Below, piece by piece: positions 35,143-44,910 of a stretch of 64,000 bases of DNA. This DNA is from Nemophila menziesii (lineage: Eukaryota; Streptophyta; Magnoliopsida; Boraginales; Hydrophyllaceae): NCBI GenBank assembly GCA_029959085.1, contig JARWIR010000003.1, positions 23,389,505 to 23,453,504 of the forward strand, in the 5' to 3' direction. Under the pieces are notes generated by a model. That model was not told where the DNA came from and made no database searches. It worked only from the letters and a program-made list of their open reading frames with translations. The translations under genes and the position numbers were made by a program. Position 1 is the first letter of the stretch; each line of letters begins with the position of its first letter.

Positions 35143-36641
35143 TTGTATTGTCCCGATACAATAAAAATAAAGAACAGTAGGGTAGTCTAATTAACAAGAA
35201 GAAGAAGTCGGAGAAGAATAAGAACAAAACATAATGAATGATCCTAGAGCATAGTATCCAAAAAGTATCATGTAGTAATGCTCAAGAAATAATTCACAAG
35301 TATGCTTAATATACACATAATCAACAATCCATGAATTCAAGTCAAGATTAATTTCGCAATGCCAGAAGGAGAGGTCTTAACTTAGTTCGTGCTAATGGCT
35401 ATAGGTTGTTCATAGGTCCTAATATAGCATCCAATAGTCCATTCACCTACTACCTAATAACTCAGTTGTTTCTCCACCAAGCAGTTAGAAATCCTAAGGT
35501 CTTTGGTTATAACGTGGCTTAGGGACGGTATGGTATATTTGGATAATGATAAGTGAGCTTTTAGCTCTCTCCTCACATTCCATCAACGAATCGCCCTAGA
35601 TCTTGAGTTTTTACTCGAAGATGTTCTCACTCAACCCAATTTTTGATGCTTTTGATGTGCATCCCCAATTAATCCCAATTAAATCCTTTTTCATGATAGT
35701 ATATAATTTCCACTTTGCCGGTCCGAATATATATTCTTTTCATATCAATTTTTTTTTCTCTTGTATAGCTATGACTCTCTTTTTGATATTCGAGATATCA
35801 CGCTATTTTTTTCACTATATTTTTTTCTTTTCAAATTTAGCTCGTAGCTTCTTTTTCATTCACTATTACCCCGACAAAGGGTTACAATATTAACTTTTTC
35901 ATTATCAATAAAATCACAATTACAATTTCCCAAACCCAATGTTCCTTAATGATGAAACCCACCGCCCCAAACTCAAGCTCTAAAAACGACTTGTCTGAGG
36001 TTTTGCGATTTGAGTGCGGGTCATATAGATAAGTCCTACAAACTAAGGGTATGGATTATAATGTGGTTAAATAAAAGTCTTTAGAAAGGCTCAGAGGGGC
36101 TAAGACGCATAACTACTAACAATTATCAAATAAAGGGTGAGAAGGTATAAAAAGGCTTCAAGTGGCTTCAATATGAAAGAAGCCTTATTCATTTTTCTAA
36201 CTACTGGATTTTGTTACTTTTTCACTACTAGTTCATAGATAACTAATTTCAAACCTCACGTTCTACATACCAAATAACTCTCCCTAAGTTTCAACGTAAC
36301 TTCTTAGCATTGCTCATTAAATTTTCTATCTTTTTTTTCTTGTTCTCATACATGCATACTAAACATATTTGTAACATCTTTCAAAAACATACTACTTACT
36401 ATCATTGACCTAATTAAATCATGCTCAATAGGTACATTCTATGCCTAATTCAACCTAAAAAGTTTAAATTTTTATGCAAAAACGAAAAGAAGATGAGGAC
36501 AACGAATCCCCACCCCCAACTCAAAAGTGAGCTGTGTCCCCACGTTTCGAAAAAGACTCAAAAAGCAATAAAATTTAAAATCAACTAAACTACTTAATGC
36601 ATACAAGATATTAAGAAGGAGAATTAGAGAGGTGTACCTGG

Positions 36642-37091
36642 CTAGCCATAAAGATCCATCATGTCCTCCTCCGAAGAAGAAGAATAATTGTCAATATACA
36701 TGATCTCAGTTACCTCTCCCAATTGTGAATTAATCTGTGCAATTTCCACCCAAAGTGCCTTGTTTTCTTTTCTTAAAAATTTGACTTCATGTTGAAATTT
36801 GATAGCCCATGGGGGAATACACGAATTATCCTGAGATGAAGAGGAAGAAGAAGAACCTTGATCTTGAATTTGTGTCTTTTCTTTAGGCTTTGATGGTACA
36901 GACATCCTAGTTGTTAATCTCTTTGGTAGTGGTTGTGCTGGTGCCTCTATCCTTGATTTTTCAATAGCCTCATCAAGATTGATAGGCTTTTCAATGGTGG
37001 CCCCAGGCAAATTTTTGTTCTTCCCTAGAATGGAACACTTCCTCTTGTAATCCATAGCATCTGTTCTGTTTGTCATGTTTGATTGACCCAC
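36642..37091 (-). CDS. Unidentified 149-residue ORF in the 3' region of the Athila-type element
   Basis: The longest open frame between pol and the 3' LTR, on the same strand as pol. It has a basic N-terminal third, a Ser-rich run near residues 79-86 (SSSSSSSQD) and a possible short coiled-coil stretch (FLRKENKALWVEIAQINSQL). The C-terminus is acidic and Ser-rich. There is no signal peptide or membrane segment, so it is not an obvious env-like protein. The position fits an element-encoded accessory ORF or its remnant; chance openness is also possible. Confidence 0.35.
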   Translation of the reverse strand: MGQSNMTNRTDAMDYKRKCSILGKNKNLPGATIEKPINLDEAIEKSRIEAPAQPLPKRLTTRMSVPSKPKEKTQIQDQGSSSSSSSQDNSCIPPWAIKFQHEVKFLRKENKALWVEIAQINSQLGEVTEIMYIDNYSSSSEEDMMDLYG

Positions 37092-37439
37092 AGCTCAAGT
37101 TACACCAAGGATGGATTAATGTTAAGAAAGATTGGTGTGGCTTGAGTTTGTTGCTTGGAATTGATGAAAGAATAAGGTTTCTTGATGAATCTTGGAAGAA
37201 TTCTCGAAAGCTTGATGTTCTTGATGGTGGTTTATGGTGTAGTGTGATAAATTTGATGAAGAATTTGTGTTTATGAAGGATGGAGGAGAGGATTATTGAT
37301 GTTGTTGTGTTAATTGTGGAGGTTTATACAAGCTTCAAGGTCTATATATAAGGTTTGGGTCTGAAAAATTTGTGTTGAGGAGGCTAGGGTTAACTCTTGA
37401 TAAGGTAAGAAGTTGATTAGGAAAGAAACTCTCCAAAAC

Positions 37440-37810
37440 CGACCTAGTGCCGGCATACCGGCTAGATCGGCGGCATACCGGTACTAGACGTGATTAATTC
37501 TTGCAACTTTCTGCATTGAACCCGTATCGATACCCGTGGCCACGTGTTTTTGGTTCGCCGGCATACCGGAGGTATCCACCGGCATGCCGCCGCTGCTTTT
37601 TGTCCAGGGGTGAACTCCGTCAAATTACCCGAGTCTTGGAACCCGTGGGCACGTGTTTCTCCTCTGGCCGGCATACCGGTGCCATGGGCGGCACGCCGGT
37701 GCGCCTGGCTTTTCTTAGACGTACTTTCTGTTCAGAACCCGAGTCACCAACCCGTGGGCACGTGTCTCCCCACCGGCATGCCGGTGGTTTGACCGGCCTA
37801 CCAGCCTGTG
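37440..37810. repeat. GC-rich repeats with CCGGCATGCCGG palindromes
   Basis: About three imperfect units of roughly 110-120 bp. Each has an AACCCGTGG(G/C)CACGTGT box followed by two blocks of the form CCGGCAT(A/G)CCGG. CCGGCATGCCGG is a perfect 12-bp palindrome. The block stands out sharply from the AT-rich internal region of the element. ORFs across it in both strands look like by-products of the base composition. Confidence 0.85.
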
Positions 37811-37989
37811 AAACGAATCTTTCCCAAATTTTTCCGTTTGACCCCAAACTCATTTCCTACACAATAACACACTACCTTTCTCTCCTATTAGCTTGTAAAC
37901 ACAATTAAAAATATAAAATAAATTAGAAATATACACTACAAAACATAAAACTAATCTAAAACGCAATTAAAACAAGGGGTGTCTCCCAA

Positions 37990-40823
37990 GAGCACTTTTG
38001 TTTGACGTCTTTGAGTTAGACGTGTACCTCAGGTTAAGCGTGTTCTTCGAGATAGATTGTCTCCTCTCGACCAAAGTCTTCACTATCATGGTATCTTTTC
38101 AAACGCTGGCCATTCACCATGAATTTCCTTTGCTCGGTTGGATGTTCAATTTCAATCACTCCATGAGGTGTGAATTTCGTAACAATGTAAGGTCCTCCCC
38201 AACGGGATTTAAGCTTTCTTGGGTAGTTCGAGAATCGAGAGTTTTACAATAGTACCTTTTGTCCTCTCTCGAAGTGCTTTGGACGGATTCGTTTATCATG
38301 CCATCTCTTTGTTTTCTCCGTGTAGAGGCGCGAATTTTCATAGGCATGATAGCGAAACTCCTCCAATTCGTTCAACTGCATCAACCTTTGTTTCCCGGCC
38401 AATTCTAGGTTTAGATTCAGAGTTTTAATAGCCCAGAAGGATCGAGCTTCAATCTCAATAGGTAGATGACATGCTTTGCCGTAGACCATGCGATATGGAG
38501 AAGCCCCAACTGGTGTTTTAAATGTTGTTATGTAAGCCCATAGAGCATCATCTAGCTTTAATGACCAGTCTTTCCTTATTTTATTCACGTTCTTCTCAAG
38601 AATAGATTTAATTTCTCGGTTAGAAATTTCAGCTTGACCGTTAGTTTGTGGGTGATAACCGGTTGAAATGTGGTGTCTCACTCCAAACTTACGAAGGAGG
38701 GCTCTCAATTGAACATTGATGAAATGGGTACCTTTATCACTGATTAAACCCCGTGGCGTACCATGTCTTGTAAAGATATGTGACTTTAATAATTTTATCA
38801 CTATTTGAGCATCGTTCTTTGGTGTTGCCACTGCTTCTACCCATTTTGATACATAGTCTACTGCTAGCAAAATATAAAGATTACCATGGGAAGTGACGAA
38901 AGGTCCCATGAAATCTATCCCCCATGCATCAAAGATTTCGACTTCTAAGATATTGTTAAGCGTCATCACATCCCTTTTTGATATATTACCAGTGAACTGG
39001 CATCTTTGACATGACTGGACAAAACGATGACAATCTCTGTGTAGGGTAGGCCAATAGAAACCGGATTGAAGAATTTTAGTTGCAGTTCTATCGCCTTTAA
39101 AGTGACCACCATATGGTGATCCATGAGAGCTTGCTATAATCTTATCAACTTTGCCTTCATGGACACATCTTCGAACTACTTGGTCACTGCAAATTTTCCA
39201 GAGGTATGTTTCATCCCAAAAGAATTGTTTTGACTGGTGAGATAACCTCTGTCTTTGTTGTGGATGGCAATACTTAGGGAATACACCACTCACAATGAGG
39301 TTGACTAAATCTGCATACCACGACACAAACGCATCTTCAATAGCAAAAAGTTGTTCATCGGGGAATACCTCTTTAACCCCTAATGGTTCTTTGTTGGCAT
39401 CAGATCCTTCGAGCCTGGATAAATGATCAGCAACTTGATTCTCGCATCCCTTTCGGTCTCGAATATCTATGTCAAATTCTTGCAGAAACAGTACCCATTT
39501 GATTAGACGCGGCTTAACGTCCTTTTTCTCCATGAGGTATTTGATTGCTGAATGATCCGTGTATACAATAGTTTTCTTCCCAATCAAATAGGAACGAGAT
39601 TTATCAAAAGCATATACCACGGCTAACATCTCTTTCTCCGTTACTGTATAATTCATCTGGGCAGCTTTGAAGGTCTTACTTGCGTAATAAATCGTGTGGA
39701 AGATCTTGTCTTTCCTCTGCCCCAACACAACACCCATTGCGTGATCACTAGCATCGCACATCAGTTCAAACGAAGCTTTCCAATCTGGAGGTATAACAAT
39801 AGGTGTTGAGACTAGCTTCTCTTTAATCGTCAAAAACGCTTGAAGACATTCATCAGTAAAATTAAAAGGAGTGTCTTTTTCAAGTAAAGAACAAAGCGGT
39901 TTGGCGATTTTGGAGAAATCTTTAATAAATCTTCGGTAAAATCCCGCGTGACCCAAGAAACTTCTCACTCCCTTTACAGAAACTGGTGGTGGTAATGTTT
40001 TGATAACTTCAATTTTAGCACGATCAACCTCCATCCTTGCCTTTGAAACTTTATGTCCCAACACAATTCCCACATGAACCATGAAGTGGCATTTTTCCCA
40101 ATTAAGCACAAGATCTTTTTCTCTACATCTCACAAAGACTTTCTTTAGATTGTCTAAAAAATCATCAAAACTATCTCCAAACACCGAAAAATCATCCATA
40201 AAAACCTCCAAATATTTATCAATCATGTCCTAAAATATAGCCATCATGCACCTCTAGAACGTGGCAGGTGCATTGCATAAACCAAACGGCATCCTCCTAT
40301 AAGCAAAGGTGCCAAACGGAGAAGTAAAAGTTGTTTTGTGTTGATCAAGGGGATCCACACAAATCTGATTATAACCTGAATATCCTTCTAGAAAACAATA
40401 ATACTCTCTCCCTACGAGTTTTTCTAGCATCTGATCAATGAATGGTAGAGAGAAGTGATCTTTCTTTGTAGCTTTGTTGAGCCTTCGGTAATCCATGCAT
40501 ACTCGCCACCCCACAACTGTTCTTGATGGTATGGCTTCACCTTGATCATTAAGGACAGTAGTATACCTCCTTTCTTCGGAGCACATTGCACTGGACTAAC
40601 CCAATCACTGCTCGCAATTGGATAGATAATTCCCGTGTCTAATAACTTGATTACCTCTTTCCTGACCACTTCTTTCATAGCTGGCATGAGTCTTCTTTGT
40701 CCCTCTATAGATCGCCCACCTTCATTCTCAAGAATAATTTTATGTTTGCAAATGGAAGGACTAATTCCCTTGACATCGGCAATAGTCCATCCAATTGCTT
40801 CTTTATTAGCGCGAAGCACATGA
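37990..40823 (-). pseudogene. Athila-type pol: RT, RNase H, integrase
   Basis: The pol region copies the element RNA to DNA and integrates it. RT starts near 40823 and changes frame near 40560, after CAPKKGG. The 40254-40586 frame carries CMDYRRLNKATKKDHFSLPFIDQMLEKL and GTFAYRRMPFGLCNAPATF. Two in-frame stops (TAG after ATF and TAG before DMIDKY) separate it from a 660-codon open frame at 38244-40226. That frame starts with the catalytic FMDD. RNase H follows, with [14 protein letters not shown] and TDHSA. The integrase has an H-H-C-C zinc site ending [11 protein letters not shown] and DDE residues in WGIDFMG, LISDKG and [10 protein letters not shown]. After 38244 the frame shifts again and a GP(Y/F)-like tail runs to about 38000. 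Not functional as it stands. Confidence 0.93.
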
Positions 40824-41077
40824 AGTAGCTTATCCTCTTGAGGACCTGAAAAATTAGCAGAAATAATAACAGGAAAAGTTTTGTTTGTACCTAAATACGC
40901 ATAACGTAGATGGTCTGGAAGTGGTTTTTCTTCGAGAACATGTGGACATATTATGGATGGTTTCTTTATTGGTTCAACGTCACCTGATTCTCGAAGTTGT
41001 TCTCGTATACTTGATCCTAATGCAGCAACTTCGTCAGTGGTATTTTCGTTTTCCTCTTGTGATTCAAGTGCTAAGGC

Positions 41078-41752
41078 TTAGTCTAGATCATCGTCTATGC
41101 TTGCTTCATTGAAGACTTCTTGTGTAATTTTTCCGATGACATCTATTTTGAAACATTCATCTTTTGAATTTGGTAATTTCATAGCCTTAAACACATTGAA
41201 TCGTACTTGTTCGTCTTGGACCCTCATGATCAACTCACCATTCTCAACATCTATTAGTGTACGCCCTGTGGCTAAGAATGGTCTACCCAAGATGATGGGG
41301 ACATTCTTATCCGCATCGTAGTCAAGAATAATAAAATTTCAAGGAAAAATAAAAGTACCAGCTTTAACTAAAACATCTTCAATTTTACCTACTGGTCGGG
41401 AGAGGGAGCGATCCGCCATTTGTAATACCACAGAAGTGCGTACTACCTCTCCTATATTAAGCTTCTCGAACAGGGATCTTGGCATGAGATTGATACTCGC
41501 GCCTAAGTCACACAATGCTTTCCCGGTCCAACTGTCTCCAATACCAATGGGAATCGTAAAACTTCCGGGATCTTGTAGCTTCGGTGGTAACTTGTTTTGA
41601 CGAATAGCACAACACTCCACAGGCAATCCAATTGTTTCCCCAGTTTCTAAACTTCGTTTGTTAGAAAGAATGTCCTTCATGAATTTCAGATATATTGGCA
41701 TTCTTTTGAGAGCTTCTACAAATGGAATATTAATATCTAACTTGCTCACCAT
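41078..41752 (-). pseudogene. Athila-type protease region
   Basis: The aspartic protease that would mature the polyprotein. The 41339-41752 frame includes the active-site motif DLGASINLMP, with the catalytic Asp present, and the upstream LPPKLQDPGSFTIP typical of the lineage. The second part at 41078-41290 (MGRPFLATGRTLIDV, then GELIMRVQDEQVRFNVF) is in another frame after a break near 41300-41340. Both pieces are on the pol strand, upstream of RT. Confidence 0.88.
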
Positions 41753-43300
41753 GTCAAGGAACTTCTTGAATTCTTAGTCATTGTCCTTTTTCTTGACACG
41801 TGAAGGGTATGGTGGTGGAGGGTGTGTATTAGTTTCCATTGAGCTTTTCTCCTTTCAGGTGTCTTCTCCGGGACACTCTTCGGTTCAACTACCTCTTCAA
41901 CCTGGTCTTCAATTTTTTTCTCAACCACTTTTTCTGGAATAGAAGTTGGTTCTGGTTCTCTTCTAGGTGGAGGTAATTGTTTTCCACTTCGCAATTCAAC
42001 TGTATGACAAGCATCATCTCGAGGAGCAATAGTATCACTTGGGAGTTGCCCTTTTTGGCCTATTTTGCAATGCACTCGCCATATGTGATAGAGTGTGCTC
42101 GAGATTTTTAATCACCTTTTGTTGAGTTTGAAGTATTTGCTGGCTCATCTTCATATTCTCTCCAACTAATTCCATCATCTTAGCCATACTTGAATTCAAA
42201 CTCAAGGGTTCTTCTTCCTTTGCTTGTTGCATTGACTATTTCGGTGGTTCTTGATAAGATTTTTGAATAATTGGCGCTTATTGATGCATAGGTTGTGGTT
42301 GATAATAAGATTGAGGTTGGGGTTGATGATAAGTCTCTTGATTTCTGACCCAACTTTGCTTTTGTGGAGGCTGATATTTAGCGTAGCTTTCTTGAGGATG
42401 ATCATAACCATTAGAATAATAGTTACTTTGATGAGATATAAAGGAAGCTGAGGCTGGATTATTCATACACTTTTCCCACACATGATTTCTTGATCCACAA
42501 CCTGGACACGAAGGTATAGTGTGTACTAGATTTACCTGATCAATTGTTCGAGCTTGTTCTTGTAGTTCCTTTAGTTGTTGGTTCAATTCTTTGATCTTCA
42601 GAGATTATGATGTCTCTTCTTGTTTTTCTTGTTCACTTGGCCAACTTCTCTCGGTCTCAAGAACTTCCTCCATACAATTTTCGGCTTCCACAGGGTCTAG
42701 TAACACAAAACCTATGTTTCCTAACGAATATGCTCTTGCCCTGGACTCGTTATTAAGTCCTCCGTAGAACATGGTTAAAGAATATTCCGGCGATGGTTTA
42801 TGGTACAGTCATCTCGCCTTTTTCTCATTATATCGTAACCATGCTTCACCCAAACTTTCTCCGTCTTCCTGCATAAACTGTTCAAGCTCCAACATATCTT
42901 TTAATCTTCTACTAACCGGATAGAATCGGTCTAGGAATCTTTATTGAAGCTTATCCCAATCTGGAATATCGTGAGGATATTGGGTATCGTACCAATCGCT
43001 TGCACCTCCGGTCAAGAAGAACTAGAACATAACGTAATACATCTGCTCCTTTGTAACTCCTCTTACGATATAAGAATCACATATCTGCATGAATTTCTGA
43101 ATATATCGGATCGGATCTTGTTGTGCAGCACCGCTAAATTGTCCATGATTTGCAAACTGTGCTAACATCCCTGGATCTGGCCTAAATTTAGCGGCTCAGA
43201 TTTCAGGAGTGCGGATTCCGCGTGGTTGCACTCTAAACAAGATGGGTAGTTCAAGTCTCCTTGGATTCTCCAACTCTAAATATATGTAAAACAAAAACTA
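41746..43300 (-). pseudogene. Athila-type gag
   Basis: The structural gag protein, decayed. Reading from about 43260, the retrotransposon gag domain shows FRPDPGMLAQFANHGQF, SGAAQQDPIRYIQKF, GGASDWYDTQYP and DGESLGEAWLRYNE. The following part (42278-42586) has a CPGCGSRNHVWEKC zinc knuckle (C-x2-C-x4-H-x4-C). The C-terminal portion (41746-42232) is Pro/Glu-rich with HTVELRSGKQLPPP and leads into the protease. Stops and frame changes occur throughout. Confidence 0.87.
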
Positions 43301-43373
43301 AAAAGACAAAAGCGTAAAATAGAACTAACTGGAATAAAAGCACAAGATATATGCACAAGGACTAACAATGTAG

Positions 43374-43391
43374 TCCCCGGCAGCGGCGCCA
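43374..43391 (-). promoter_or_regulatory. Primer-binding site of the Athila-type element
   Basis: On the minus strand, TGGCGCCGCTGCCGGGGA lies six bases inside the 5' LTR. It matches the type used by Athila elements, reported as complementary to the 3' end of tRNA-Asp. The degenerate site at 59732-59749 is the same type. Confidence 0.85.
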
Positions 43392-43397
43392 AAAACT

Positions 43398-44910
43398 TGG
43401 TGTGGACTAAGGTGTTATAAAATAATAGATAAATAAACGCAAATAAACACCCTAGGCTAGCACGGTTCTACAAGTATACAGATAGTATGCAAATTTTAAA
43501 TAATAAGTAAGATTCGTTCCTCAAAGACTACGAAGGTTAGGAAGATCTTATGCAATAATCAAGTGCAAATATTAAAAGCTAAAACAAATAGAACGCAGAG
43601 AAACAAAAGACAAATAGATTTTTATTTGGTTTCTGATTAAGAAAATTAAACTAATAAATTAAAGACAGAAAATTAAATGCAAGAGAAGAAGATAGTATGA
43701 AAGTTTAGCTTGAGTAAATAGCATGTAATCCCCACTAGTTTTGCCGTTCTAAACATGTAAGGGTGAATTATGTAGTATTTCAATAATCGGTTTCAATTGC
43801 GCTAGGTAGTTTTAAATAGGGTTTACCTGTGTCAATAAGGAGTCCTAAGCAAACTTTTCCTGCAATTGATTAAATAGCAATACACTAAACCATGGTGATT
43901 ATCTAGGTAGGTTGATTTGTTAGATCTAAACTGTACACTAGACGTTATGTGCTAATCTTATAGTCAAATATACTGTTGTCAATGATTACTTAACTACTGT
44001 GATGGTAATTCTATATGGTCGCAATCCACAAGAACACAGAATATAGATCCCAACACATAAACAGAGAATAAAAACAATAATTCAATTTAAAACATAGAAT
44101 TCCCAAATTAGATAGATGTCAACCAAAACTAGGGTTCATACACATATGCTAAAACTCAAGCTAAAATATAATTTAGTTCATACTAACGGAAGAAAAGAAA
44201 GAAATTACAAATTCAAAGGTTGAAGAAGACATTATTGATGAACAGCCCCTTCCAGACTTCTTTTCTTGTGTTGTAAGCTTCCTCTTGGCTTAAGGTTTGG
44301 CCAAGGATGATTTTCTAATGATAAGAGGCTGTATTTATAGTGTATAGGAAGACTTAATTCGTTTTCTTGAAGGAGAAGGTAAGTATTGCACTCCTAGCCC
44401 AACTCAAATTCGTAACCCTAAAATATGGAATCAACCCCGTTTTTGTTTTGGTCCTAACAGCTTCAATTCTTATCCGTTTGACGCGTATGAGTAGTCGAAA
44501 TTCATCGAATCGGAAAGATCTTTAACTTTTCTCTTGACCGTTTCTCCAAATTCCTCACCTATGTTGAGATATAAGCTTATTTGTGGTCGTGGGTGGTGAC
44601 ATTCAGATTTATGGCAACTTTTCCTATTCTATATTTTTAGCTTTTGTTTTCTTATCTTCAATTTCCATGTTTATCTTCTTTCCTTTAGCTCTTGGAACCA
44701 ACTTGGACTCTAATTAATTATCATATATCTTTAAAGCTACACACTAAATAAACAATTAAACCAATATGCTCTAAAAATAATAAATAATTAATTCGAGACA
44801 CAAAATAGAAAAGTGTACTAAATCATGAGAAAATCGACCTATACACTAATAAATACAACTAAAATGATGTCTCCGAGATAGATTTTATTATCACAAATGA
44901 GGAGACATAA
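43398..44910 (-). repeat. Athila-type element, 5' LTR (1513 bp)
   Basis: It pairs with 33611-35125. It starts TGGTGTGGACTAAGG and ends GAGACATAA, where the other copy has GAGACATCA; this is a single substitution at the terminal CA. It is followed directly by the target duplication GTAGT. Confidence 0.95.

Larger units (their letters stand above)
35143..37985 (-). other. Athila-type element, 3' internal region without recognised genes
   Basis: About 2.8 kb between the end of pol and the 3' LTR. In some Athila elements this interval carries an additional env-like ORF. Here I see only a 149-codon ORF at 36642-37091 and a GC-rich repeat block at 37440-37810, and no transmembrane-type hydrophobic protein. 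Confidence 0.6.
33611..44910 (-). mobile_element. Ty3/gypsy Athila-type LTR retrotransposon (11.3 kb)
   Basis: A complete but decayed element read on the minus strand. The two LTRs (43398-44910 is its 5' LTR, 33611-35125 its 3' LTR) begin and end TG..CA, except that the outer end of the right copy reads TAA for TCA. The element is flanked by identical GTAGT at 33606-33610 and 44911-44915. The internal order is primer-binding site, gag, protease, RT, RNase H, integrase, then ~2.9 kb of sequence without recognised genes before the polypurine tract. The DLGASINLMP protease, FMDD reverse transcriptase and long 3' noncoding region match the Athila lineage. By eye, about 16 differences occur in the first ~290 aligned LTR bases (about 5%), so the insertion is not very recent. 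Confidence 0.93.

Noticed and set aside
37462..37908. Overlapping ORFs of 70-135 codons on both strands in the GC-rich block
   Set aside because: They follow the palindromic repeats and the locally low stop-codon frequency; no domain is recognised and the strands contradict each other.
38219..38428. Short plus-strand ORFs opposite the Athila-type pol and gag
   Set aside because: They are antisense shadows of a recognised gene on the minus strand.
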